Below are positions 1 through 5,681 of a stretch of DNA of 6,193 nucleotides, in pieces. Both the position numbers and the translations under genes were made by a program. The stretch covers positions 1-6,193 of the forward strand of contig DATJVZ010000058.1 in the NCBI GenBank assembly GCA_035501575.1. Reading direction: 5' to 3'. Each line of letters starts with the position of its first letter. Positions within the stretch are counted from its first letter, which is position 1. The notes beneath the pieces were generated by a model. It searched no databases. It saw only the letters and a program-made list of their open reading frames with translations, and was not told the origin of the DNA. Source of the DNA: JAFAGX01 sp035501575 (GTDB lineage: Bacteria > Acidobacteriota > Terriglobia > Terriglobales > Acidobacteriaceae).

Positions 1-124
<124 letters not shown>

Positions 125-132
125 AACCTGAT

Positions 133-157
133 GTCTGCCGACGGATGGTAGGCAGAC
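133..157 (-). other. Hairpin in the 16S leader next to the mature 5' end
   Basis: Perfect 7-bp inverted repeat, GTCTGCC at 133-139 with GGCAGAC at 151-157, and an 11-nt loop. It lies about 9 nt upstream of the mature 16S 5' end and is probably part of the precursor leader fold. The RNase III processing stem of 16S normally pairs leader with sequence beyond the 16S 3' end, which is outside the window, so this local hairpin need not be the cleavage site. Confidence 0.6.
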
Positions 158-191
158 TGCCATCGCCGCCGCTCGAACGGACGGGATGGCC

Positions 192-216
192 GCTGCTTGG
201 ATCAACACCAAGCAGC
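192..216 (-). other. Strong hairpin in the rRNA leader
   Basis: Perfect 9-bp inverted repeat, GCTGCTTGG at 192-200 with CCAAGCAGC at 208-216, and a 7-nt loop. It lies in the transcribed leader between boxA and the mature 16S end. No T-run follows it on the minus strand, so it is not an intrinsic terminator. A role in leader folding or processing is inferred. Confidence 0.6.
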
Positions 217-230
217 TATCTTGTGAGATC

Positions 231-250
231 GCTCGGATTTTCACCCGAGC
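231..250 (-). other. Small hairpin in the rRNA leader
   Basis: GCTCGG at 231-236 pairs with CCGAGC at 245-250 around an 8-nt loop. It sits just downstream of boxA in the direction of transcription. It has no T-run and is probably a leader structure. Confidence 0.45.
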
Positions 251-282
251 CATTCTTCTCACGACTGGCACGTTCAACCTAG

Positions 283-295
283 TTTGTCAAAGACC
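283..295 (-). promoter_or_regulatory. boxA antitermination element of the rRNA leader
   Basis: On the minus strand 295 to 283 reads GGTCTTTGACAAA, closely matching the bacterial boxA core (TGCTCTTTAACA in E. coli, with CTTTGA(C/A)AA variants in other phyla). It lies about 160 nt upstream of the mature 16S end and about 105 nt downstream of the inferred transcription start. In known systems boxA RNA binds NusB/NusE (S10) and assembles the antitermination complex that protects untranslated rRNA from Rho. The assignment rests on position and motif match. Confidence 0.75.
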
Positions 296-305
296 GAATC
301 GCATT

Positions 306-319
306 CCCGCCTGAGCGGG
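306..319 (-). promoter_or_regulatory. boxB-like hairpin preceding boxA
   Basis: CCCGC at 306-310 pairs with GCGGG at 315-319 around a 4-nt loop. On the minus strand it ends 10 nt before boxA. A short GC-rich hairpin immediately upstream of boxA matches the boxB-boxA order of E. coli rRNA leaders. No sequence conservation supports it beyond the fold and position. Confidence 0.5.
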
Positions 320-407
320 CGCCTTCGATCCCGAGTGGATCTTGGAAATTCGCCACCTGCCGAAAGCACGCAGCTACCCGCAATCCACCGGTCCTCGAAA
401 CCGTTAC

Positions 408-436
408 ACCTTACAGGCCGCGCAATCAGGTGTCAA
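408..436 (-). promoter_or_regulatory. Probable rRNA operon promoter
   Basis: On the minus strand there is a perfect -35 hexamer TTGACA (436-431), a 17-nt spacer and the -10 hexamer TAAGGT (413-408). The -10 keeps the important first T, second A and last T. The start point would be near 401, giving a leader of about 280 nt that contains the boxB-like hairpin and boxA. Upstream of the -35 the minus strand is A-rich (around 450-470), as in UP elements of rRNA promoters. Spacing, the consensus -35 and the leader elements together make this the best candidate for driving the rRNA operon. Confidence 0.7.
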
Positions 437-728
437 TCCGCCGCTATCACAGGATTTCCACTTCTTTTCAACCGACTCCCATCCAATCAACCTGGCGGTT
501 CCGCCATCTTTTGGGGAACTACCTGCCAAGGAATCTATTCGGGTCGCGAGGAGCCGTTTTTGCGCGCGCAGCAGAACGTCATCTTCCGCTTGCCTGAACG
601 CTGTGCCGCACGAATTGGCTGTGCCAATCGGGCTCAAGCCGACACGGAAGACTATCGTTCACAAAAGATCTATTGGAGGTTCTTGCGAAAACGCTCAAAC
701 CCTTCGAGGAACGCTGTCCCCGAATTCA

Positions 729-752
729 GCCCCGTGGCCGGGGCGAGTTTTT
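729..752 (+). terminator. Rho-independent-type terminator without an assigned gene
   Basis: GCCCCG (729-734) pairs perfectly with CGGGGC (739-744) around a TGGC loop, followed by GAG and five Ts (748-752). The T-run lies only on the plus-strand side, so termination would act on rightward transcripts. The 3-nt gap between stem and T-run makes it a little weaker than ideal. No plus-strand gene ends here. It could end a small RNA starting somewhere in 500-700, or block antisense transcription coming out of the rRNA operon. Confidence 0.5.
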
Positions 753-839
753 GTACTGTCCATTTGATGCCGGACGAGCGTCGGAAGACCCAAGATAAAA
801 CGCCCGGCTTAAGCCACAATGTCTCTCGACGTATCTATC

Positions 840-868
840 TTTATACCACTCCCTCAGGTTTGGTGCAA
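840..868 (-). promoter_or_regulatory. Second leftward promoter candidate upstream of the rRNA leader
   Basis: On the minus strand: TTGCAC (868-863), exactly 17 nt, then TATAAA (845-840), five of six matches to the -10 consensus. The -35 keeps TTG. Transcription would start near 833 and run towards the 16S gene, about 430 nt upstream of the main rRNA promoter. It may be a distal tandem rRNA promoter or serve an unidentified leftward RNA. The -35 lies next to an inverted-repeat arm (853-860). Confidence 0.45.
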
Positions 869-1018
869 GGACCTGCTTCAGACTGGTTAACGAATCGTAT
901 TACCCAGGCTGAGGGGCAACCTCAACCTGAGCAGTCAGCGCCGGGACACCGCGCTCATGGTCTTGAACCCCGCAGAAGCCATGCACGGGGAGATCCCGGC
1001 GTCAGTCCTTCGCGGCTC
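853..1018 (+). other. Highly self-complementary block, possible structured RNA
   Basis: Several nested stems can be drawn. CTCAGGTT (853-860) pairs with AACCTGAG (924-931). Inside it, 876-886 pairs with 904-914 (ten pairs, one G-U among them, and one A-G mismatch). Next, 938-946 pairs with 994-1002, continued by 949-951 with 986-988 and CATGG (956-960) with CCATG (979-983), closing an 18-nt loop. GAGC (929-932) could alternatively pair with GCTC (1015-1018). Two G-U pairs (877-913 and 938-1002) work only in plus-strand RNA and would be A-C mismatches on the other strand, which slightly favours rightward transcription. I do not recognise the family: 6S RNA was considered, but the closing stem is missing. 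Confidence 0.3.
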
Positions 1019-1268
1019 TTGGGCACAGAGAAGCTCGCCAACCGTTCTCTAGATTCTTCGAACTCTGGCAGATGAACTTGCCTCCGGGTCGGATTGGTGG
1101 TTCGCGCCCCATCGCGATTGCGACCCGCGCGGATACCGCTCCGAGCGGGCACGGCAGGGATCGCCGACCATCAGTCAGCGAAGCAAACAATGAGCACCAA
1201 AGTAACCAAGCTATTTCTGGCCGTCATTTTCGCTCGAGACATCTTTGGTAGACTGGCCTTATTTTGCC

Positions 1269-2339
1269 ATGGGAGATTCTCCCATCATCGTGACGGGAGG
1301 AGCCGGTTTTATAGGCTCCAATTTTGTGTTGCGGTGGCTCGAGACCGAATCCAGCCCGGTCATCAACCTCGACAAGCTCAGCTATGCCGGCAATATGGGA
1401 AATTTGGCGAGCGTTACCGCTCACCCGCGGCACGGCTTCGTGCACGGGGACATCGGTGATCGCAAGCTGGTGGGCGAGCTGCTCGCGCACCGGCGTCCGC
1501 GCGCCATCGTCCACTTTGCGGCCGAAAGCCATGTCGACCGCTCCATCCATGGACCGGATGACTTCGTACGAACCAACGTGAATGGCACCTTCTCGCTCCT
1601 CGAGGAGGCGCGCGCTTACTGGACTGAAATGGATGGAATCGAGAAGAGCCAGTTTCGTTTCTTGCACGTTTCGACCGACGAGGTGTATGGATCGTTGGGA
1701 CCGAAGGACCCCGAGTTCCGAGAATCCGCCCCTTATGCTCCCAACAGCCCGTATGCGGCGTCGAAAGCCAGTTCCGATCACCTGGTCCGTGCCTATCATC
1801 ACACCTACGGTCTGCCCACGCTGACCACGAATTCTTCGAACAACTATGGTCCCTACCAATTTCCCGAGAAGCTGATCCCGCTCAGCATCCTGCATGCCCT
1901 CCAGGGAAAGCCGATTCCGGTGTACGGGGACGGGCAGAACGTGCGCGACTGGCTGTTTGTCGAAGACCATTGTCGCGCCATCCGAACCGTGCTGGCGCGG
2001 GGGAAGCCAGGCGAAACCTACAACGTCGGGGGACGAAACCAGAAGCGCAACATGGAAATTGTCGAGACCATCTGCTCAATTCTCGACGAACTGCGGCCGG
2101 CCGATCCGGTGGTTCCGCACTCTCGGCTGATCAAGATGGTCGCGGATCGCCCCGGGCACGATCGGCGTTACGCCATCGATGCACGCAAGATTGAACAGGA
2201 ACTGGGCTGGCGGCCGCAAGAGAGCTTTGAAAGCGGGATTCGCAAGACCGTCGCCTGGTATCTGGCCAACCCGGCCTGGGTGGAGGATGTGACCAGCGGA
2301 AGTTATCGGCAATGGATTCAGACCCAATACTCGCTGTGA
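1269..2339 (+). CDS. rmlB: dTDP-glucose 4,6-dehydratase RmlB
   Basis: This enzyme converts dTDP-D-glucose to dTDP-4-dehydro-6-deoxy-D-glucose with bound NAD+, the second step of dTDP-L-rhamnose synthesis in the cytoplasm. The 356-aa product has the usual family length and is a short-chain dehydrogenase of the extended class. Visible features are the Rossmann glycine motif TGGAGFIG (9-16), HFAAESHVDRS (82-92), the catalytic STDEVYG with T136-D137-E138, and the YxxxK pair Y162/K166 in SPYAASK. Further on are NNYGPYQFPEKLIP (191-204) and RDWLFVEDH (226-234). The ATG at 1269 places the glycine motif correctly. An in-frame TTG at 1245 would add eight residues (MVDWPYFA) with no homology value. Neither start has a clear Shine-Dalgarno sequence. 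It is first in a cluster, 17 nt before rmlA. Also called rfbB. Confidence 0.97.
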   Translation: MGDSPIIVTGGAGFIGSNFVLRWLETESSPVINLDKLSYAGNMGNLASVTAHPRHGFVHGDIGDRKLVGELLAHRRPRAIVHFAAESHVDRSIHGPDDFVRTNVNGTFSLLEEARAYWTEMDGIEKSQFRFLHVSTDEVYGSLGPKDPEFRESAPYAPNSPYAASKASSDHLVRAYHHTYGLPTLTTNSSNNYGPYQFPEKLIPLSILHALQGKPIPVYGDGQNVRDWLFVEDHCRAIRTVLARGKPGETYNVGGRNQKRNMEIVETICSILDELRPADPVVPHSRLIKMVADRPGHDRRYAIDARKIEQELGWRPQESFESGIRKTVAWYLANPAWVEDVTSGSYRQWIQTQYSL

Positions 2340-2356
2340 ACTGACCAGAGCTGAAG

Positions 2357-3259
2357 ATGGCAAAAACCGCCAAAGCTTCCAATTACAAGGGAATCATCTT
2401 AGCCGGTGGATCGGGCACGCGCCTCTATCCCGTAACCCATGCGGTGTGCAAGAGCCTGCTGCCCATCTACGACAAACCCATGATCTATTATCCCCTGTCG
2501 ACCCTGATGTTGGCGGGGATTCAGGACATTCTCATCATCTCCACCCCGGAAGATGTGCCCCGATTTCGGCAGTTCCTGGGAGATGGATCGCGCTTCGGTT
2601 TGAACTTCGAATATGTCATCCAGCCTAAGCCGGAGGGAATCGCGCAGGCCTTTTTGGTAGGCAAAGATTTCATCGCGGATTCCTGTTGTGCGCTGGTGCT
2701 CGGCGACAATATTTTCTATGGTCATGATCTGGCGAAGACCTTAGCCGATGCGTCCAGGCACGCAACCGGCGCACAGATCTTTGCCTATCCGGTGCACGAT
2801 CCCGAGCGTTATGGCGTGGTGGAGTTCGACCCGCAAGGCCGGGCTCTCAGCTTGGAGGAAAAACCCCGGGTGCCCAAGTCGCGGTATGCCGTGACCGGAC
2901 TTTATTTCTACGACCAGCAAGTGGTCGACATTGCCCGATCCCTCAGGCCGTCGGCGCGTGGCGAGCTGGAAATCACGGACTTAAATAAGGAGTATCTGAC
3001 GCGCGGGCAACTGGACGTGAGGGTGATGGGGCGAGGCATGGCGTGGCTCGATACGGGAACTCATGAAGCGATGCTCGAAGCCTCCTTGTTTATCCAAACC
3101 ATCGAAACTCGCCAGGGCCTCATGGTTGCGTGTCCGGAAGAGATCGCCTACCGCTACGGATACATTACCGCGGAGCATCTGGAAACTACCGCATCCAAGA
3201 TGCAGAACAGCGGCTATGGCCGTTACTTGCTGCAACTGCTTCGCGAGAGAGTCTTCTAG
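2357..3259 (+). CDS. rmlA: Glucose-1-phosphate thymidylyltransferase RmlA
   Basis: It joins dTTP and glucose-1-phosphate to give dTDP-glucose and pyrophosphate, the first and normally feedback-controlled step of the dTDP-L-rhamnose pathway. The product is 300 aa (E. coli about 293). The nucleotide-binding signature GGSGTRLYP is at 17-25, with R22 and the catalytic K32 in CKSLLPIYDKPMIYYPL. The metal-binding aspartates are D117 in LGDNIF and D232 in WLDTGTHEA; EKP is at 168-170. About ten residues (MAKTAKASNY) precede the usual KGIILAGG start, a harmless extension. A weak AGAG at 2347-2350 lies 6 nt before the ATG. It sits 17 nt after rmlB and 34 nt before rmlC, so co-transcription is likely. 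Also called rfbA. Confidence 0.97.
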   Translation: MAKTAKASNYKGIILAGGSGTRLYPVTHAVCKSLLPIYDKPMIYYPLSTLMLAGIQDILIISTPEDVPRFRQFLGDGSRFGLNFEYVIQPKPEGIAQAFLVGKDFIADSCCALVLGDNIFYGHDLAKTLADASRHATGAQIFAYPVHDPERYGVVEFDPQGRALSLEEKPRVPKSRYAVTGLYFYDQQVVDIARSLRPSARGELEITDLNKEYLTRGQLDVRVMGRGMAWLDTGTHEAMLEASLFIQTIETRQGLMVACPEEIAYRYGYITAEHLETTASKMQNSGYGRYLLQLLRERVF

Positions 3260-3293
3260 CCGGGAGTTTGAGCCCACCGAATCGAGCCTGTCT

Positions 3294-3836
3294 ATGAAAG
3301 TCATCGAAACTCCGCTGCCGGGCGCGCTGATCCTCGAGCCCAAAGTCTTCGGCGATGCCCGCGGGTTCTTTCTCGAGACCTATAACGAGAAGGTCATGGC
3401 GCAGATTGGAATTCGGGATCATTTCGTGCAGGACAATCATTCCTATTCCCTGCGCAACGTGGTCCGCGGGCTGCACTACCAGATCTGCCACCCGCAGGGG
3501 AAATTGGTGCGAATTGTCAGCGGGGAGATCTTCGACGTTGCCGTCGACTTGCGTCGCGGTTCGCCAACCTTTGGCAAATGGCACGGGGTGATCCTGGGAG
3601 GAGACAACCAGCGCATGTACTGGATTCCTCGGGGCTTCGCTCATGGTTTCCGGGTGCTTTCGGCGAACGCTCATGTCCTCTACAAAACGACGGATTTTTA
3701 CCACCCGGAGTACGAACGCACGTTGGCATGGAACGATCCAGCCGTCGGCATCGACTGGCAACTGGACGGACCGGCCCTTCTATCCGCCAAGGACGGGCAG
3801 GGTGTGACCTTCGAAGCGGCGGAAACTTTCGAGTGA
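3294..3836 (+). CDS. rmlC: dTDP-4-dehydrorhamnose 3,5-epimerase RmlC
   Basis: It epimerises C3 and C5 of dTDP-4-dehydro-6-deoxy-D-glucose to the L-rhamno keto sugar, third in the pathway. The 180-aa product has the length of the cupin-fold RmlC family (Salmonella about 183). Aligned by eye to Salmonella RmlC, the catalytic base is H61 in RGLHYQ, its partner is D167 in LSAKD, the catalytic tyrosine is Y130 in VLYKTTDFY, and K70 is in GKLVR. The opening LILEPKVFGDARGFF is near identical to the family. The open frame extends upstream to 3063 inside rmlA, but the ATG at 3294 gives the conserved start MKVIETPLPG. Only a weak GAG precedes it at 3284-3286. All active-site residues are present. Also called rfbC. 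Confidence 0.97.
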   Translation: MKVIETPLPGALILEPKVFGDARGFFLETYNEKVMAQIGIRDHFVQDNHSYSLRNVVRGLHYQICHPQGKLVRIVSGEIFDVAVDLRRGSPTFGKWHGVILGGDNQRMYWIPRGFAHGFRVLSANAHVLYKTTDFYHPEYERTLAWNDPAVGIDWQLDGPALLSAKDGQGVTFEAAETFE

Positions 3837-3909
3837 GGGGCTAGCCTCGATCGCTGATCCAAGAGTACGGCCAAAGCCGGCAAGAGGTTCGAGGTTCCGG
3901 AAGCTCCAA
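3837..3909. other. Convergent intergenic gap after rmlC
   Basis: The gap of 73 nt lies between the stops of rmlC and the opposing lipoprotein gene. CCTCGA (3845-3850) could pair with TCGAGG (3889-3894), and CGGC (3868-3871) with GCCG (3876-3879) inside it. There is no T-run on either side, so I do not call a terminator; how the two converging transcripts end is not evident. Confidence 0.35.
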
Positions 3910-4290
3910 TCACGGAATGGTAACGGACGCTTCGTTCGAATACGCGCTTTCCTCGTTAGCTGCATTCACCGCGGTGCTGACGTAGTAGTACGTCGTACCG
4001 GACTGGGTATTCGAATCGAGGTAGTTGGTGTTCGACAAAACCGACGAATTCAGCTTCGCGTAAGGGCCGCCGGACTGCGTGCCCCGATACACGTTGTATC
4101 CGACCACGGACGAGCTGCTCGGATTCCACGCGAGGGCCACGCTGTCTGGGCCTGATCCGGGCGAAGGAACCGTCGTGGCAGGGGAAGAGGCCTTGGCACT
4201 CGACGAAACACCGGCGCAGGCCGAGAGCAAGGCCAAGCTGGCGGCCAGCACCGCCAAATAAATCGGTCGCAGTTTCGAACTGCAGCGCAT
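3910..4290 (-). CDS. Small lipoprotein with one fibronectin type III domain
   Basis: The 126-aa product starts with a lipoprotein signal: a basic n-region (R2, K6, R8), a hydrophobic stretch YLAVLAASLALLSA (11-24) and a lipobox LLSAC with C25 as the lipidated residue. Signal peptidase II cleavage before C25 is predicted. A Ser/Ala/Pro-rich linker (26-48) follows, then a single FnIII domain to the C-terminus, seen in VALAW (51-55), GYNVYRG (64-70), NYLDS (89-93) and TTYYYVSTAVNAANEESAYSNEASVTIP (99-126). The protein would sit at a membrane facing the periplasm or cell surface; its binding partner is unknown. No enzyme domain is present. The gene is convergent with rmlC and divergent from rnhB. 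There is no clear Shine-Dalgarno before the ATG. Such FnIII modules are frequent in acidobacterial secreted proteins, usually in longer chains. Confidence 0.85.
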   Translation of the reverse strand: MRCSSKLRPIYLAVLAASLALLSACAGVSSSAKASSPATTVPSPGSGPDSVALAWNPSSSSVVGYNVYRGTQSGGPYAKLNSSVLSNTNYLDSNTQSGTTYYYVSTAVNAANEESAYSNEASVTIP

Positions 4291-4432
4291 GGCTTAATTA
4301 TTGGCATTCACTCGAAGTTGTCGAGAGAACCGCAAGTCATGTTCATTCTTGCGACTCCCGGCTGTACTTCGGTAACTAAGTGGCGCGAGGCGACGGGCGG
4401 AGCTACGAACAAATCTTGGATGGAACCTACGC

Positions 4433-4461
4433 ATGATAATTGAACCCAGGCCAGATTGCAC
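4433..4461 (-). promoter_or_regulatory. Candidate promoter of the lipoprotein gene
   Basis: On the minus strand GTGCAA (4461-4456), 17 nt, then TATCAT (4438-4433). The hexamers match the consensus only moderately. Transcription would begin near 4426 and leave a leader of about 135 nt. The -35 coincides with one arm of the inverted repeat 4455-4476, which would suit a repressor site. This is a weak prediction. Confidence 0.3.
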
Positions 4462-4485
4462 AGTAGGAAGTGCAATTCCAGCCTG
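4447..4485. repeat. Interrupted inverted repeat, possible operator
   Basis: The inner arms ATTGCAC (4455-4461) and GTGCAAT (4470-4476) are perfect over 7 bp with an 8-nt centre. Outer arms CAGGC (4447-4451) and GCCTG (4481-4485) extend the symmetry across a short unpaired stretch. No T-run follows on either strand, so it is not a terminator. It could be a regulator's binding site or a leader hairpin. Confidence 0.45.
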
Positions 4486-4690
4486 CGAAGTTGCGGTTTC
4501 CGAGCCCGTAACCTTAAGCACGACCCCGTCTCCTCAGACAAGGGCCGACGCCCGCGCATCCGGGCAAAGTTTTCCACCTTGCTCGCGACGACCAGTCTGA
4601 GCGAAGATTCCTTGTTGCCTCGGTCGGGGAGAGGGTTTCGCGCCGCCAGAGCGCGAGATCTTCCCTTCCTCTGACGGGGTGGAACTTGCC

Positions 4691-5452
4691 ATGTCAGCTA
4701 AACCCAAAAAGGCTTCCGAAGTCTCTGCAGCCACTCTAAAACTTCGCCTGCTGAAGCGATTGCGATGCACCCTGAAATTTGAAAAGACAGCTTGGGCGAT
4801 AGGACGCTCCTTGGTTGCAGGAGTCGATGAAGTCGGCCGCGGCTCTCTGTTCGGGCCGGTCGTGGCCGCGGCCGTGATCCTCGACCCCAAGTACCGCATT
4901 CGGGGACTGCGCGATTCGAAGTTGCTCCCCGCAGATCGTCGCCAAACGCTGGCGGAGCGCATTCGCGAGCACTCGATCGGATGGGCGGTGGCGGCCGTCG
5001 ATGCCGCCCGCATTGATCAAATCAACATCTACCAAGCCTCGCGCCTGGCCATGCGCGAAGCCGTCCTTCAGCTCAGGCCTCGACCCGACCACCTGCTGAT
5101 TGACGCCCTGGTGCTCGATTGTGAGCTTCCGCAGCGAGCCATCATCCACGGAGACGCTCTCTCCGCCTCGATCGCCGCCGCATCGATTGTCGCCAAGGTG
5201 GAGCGGGACCGCATGGTGCGGGAATGGGATCCAGTTTTCCCGGTTTACCACTTGGCCTCGAACAAGGGATACAGCACTCCTAAACATATCGCCGCCCTCC
5301 GTCGCTACGGGCCGTCGCCCTTGCACCGCCAGTCCTTTGCCCCGGTTTGGATGAATCCGGTTCCTCAGGAAGCCTTGGCCTTCATGCTCGAGGAAAGACC
5401 TGAAGAGGTGGACGACACGACTCCCGGCCTGCCAGAACCGGCGCTGGCCTGA
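4691..5452 (+). CDS. rnhB: Ribonuclease HII
   Basis: RNase HII cuts the RNA strand of RNA-DNA hybrids, including single ribonucleotides built into DNA, starting ribonucleotide excision repair in the cytoplasm. The 253-aa product carries the full metal-binding set: D46 and E47 in AGVDEVGRG, D138 in LLIDAL and D155 in HGDALSASIAAASIVAKVERD. The C-terminal family block is NKGYSTPKHIAALRRYGPSPLHRQSF (191-216). Compared with the 198-aa E. coli enzyme there is an N-terminal extension of about 30 residues, basic up to about residue 32 (LKLRLLKRLRCTLKFEK), and an acidic, proline-rich tail (234-253). The ATG at 4691 is preceded by GGGTGGA at 4678-4684, an acceptable ribosome site. A GTG at 4679 would add MELA but would overlap that site. 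Confidence 0.95.
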   Translation: MSAKPKKASEVSAATLKLRLLKRLRCTLKFEKTAWAIGRSLVAGVDEVGRGSLFGPVVAAAVILDPKYRIRGLRDSKLLPADRRQTLAERIREHSIGWAVAAVDAARIDQINIYQASRLAMREAVLQLRPRPDHLLIDALVLDCELPQRAIIHGDALSASIAAASIVAKVERDRMVREWDPVFPVYHLASNKGYSTPKHIAALRRYGPSPLHRQSFAPVWMNPVPQEALAFMLEERPEEVDDTTPGLPEPALA

Positions 5453-5681
5453 ACCGAGCAGTGCCCGCGAACGACCGCGGATCGAGCCAGAGCGGTCCGG
5501 TGGATAGAGCCTGTATCTAATTGAAAATAAAGCTATTGCATGCGGAGCTCGAACCTGGGCGACCAGCCGGAAGTAAATCGAGACTCGATCCCGGTTGGTT
5601 CACGGTGCTGGGTTTGGCGTACGACCGGCTCCGGCCGCGTTGGTCATCCGGGCTTGCAGGATCGGGCATGGAACCTAAATA
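5453..5681. other. Intergenic region between rnhB and the response regulator
   Basis: This stretch of 229 nt has no gene that I can support. CCGCG (5465-5469) and CGCGG (5476-5480) form a short hairpin just after rnhB but lack a T-run. An AT-rich patch around 5511-5540 is the likeliest place for a promoter of the downstream regulator gene, though I could not pair convincing -35 and -10 hexamers there. No tRNA is seen. Confidence 0.4.

Larger units (their letters stand above)
437..1268. other. Long non-coding interval between rRNA leader and rmlB
   Basis: I find no credible protein gene in these roughly 830 nt. Open frames exist on both strands, but their translations are rich in Arg, Ser and Pro, match no family I recognise, and the longest on the plus strand runs from inside the rRNA leader through the rRNA promoter. 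The interval contains separately listed signals: a plus-strand terminator (729-752), a second leftward promoter (840-868) and a strongly self-complementary block (853-1018). It also has a 6-bp interrupted palindrome ATTGGC-TGT-GCCAAT at 614-628 and the 10-bp palindrome GGCTTAAGCC at 806-815, neither of which I can assign. No tRNA, tmRNA, SRP RNA or RNase P RNA was recognised. Confidence 0.6.
4291..4690. other. Divergent intergenic region between lipoprotein gene and rnhB
   Basis: These 400 nt contain no convincing gene; open frames on the minus strand (for example 4308-4577) have no recognisable protein features. The region should hold promoters for both flanking genes. Present are a 39-nt inverted repeat (4447-4485), a possible minus-strand promoter beside it, and a hairpin CGCAAG (4331-4336) with CTTGCG (4348-4353) in the likely leader of the lipoprotein mRNA. 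A GC hairpin GCCCG/CGGGC (4550-4565) is followed by AAAGTTTT. I do not recognise a known riboswitch in it. Confidence 0.45.

Noticed and set aside
853..1024. 6S RNA as the identity of the structured block
   Set aside because: A long rod and a CTTGAACCC stretch look suggestive, but the ends do not form the required closing stem and the central bubble is not clear.
284..1075. Long plus-strand open frame of 263 codons
   Set aside because: It starts at a TTG inside boxA, runs through the rRNA promoter and the terminator hairpin, and its translation is Arg/Ser/Pro-rich with no recognisable domain.
1224..1970. Minus-strand open frame of 248 codons
   Set aside because: It is antisense to the clearly genuine rmlB and has no family features, a typical shadow in GC-rich DNA.
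3868..3894. Bidirectional terminator between rmlC and the lipoprotein gene
   Set aside because: Stems are 4-6 bp and there is no T-run on either strand.
3881..3900. tRNA T-arm-like GGTTCGAGG
   Set aside because: No matching acceptor, D or anticodon arms can be built around it.
4550..4574. GCCCG-CGCATC-CGGGC followed by AAAGTTTT as a terminator
   Set aside because: The stem is only 5 bp, the T-run is four and displaced by four bases, and no rightward gene ends there.
4308..4577. Minus-strand open frame of 89 codons upstream of the lipoprotein gene
   Set aside because: No domain, signal peptide or ribosome site; it covers the likely promoter and inverted repeat.
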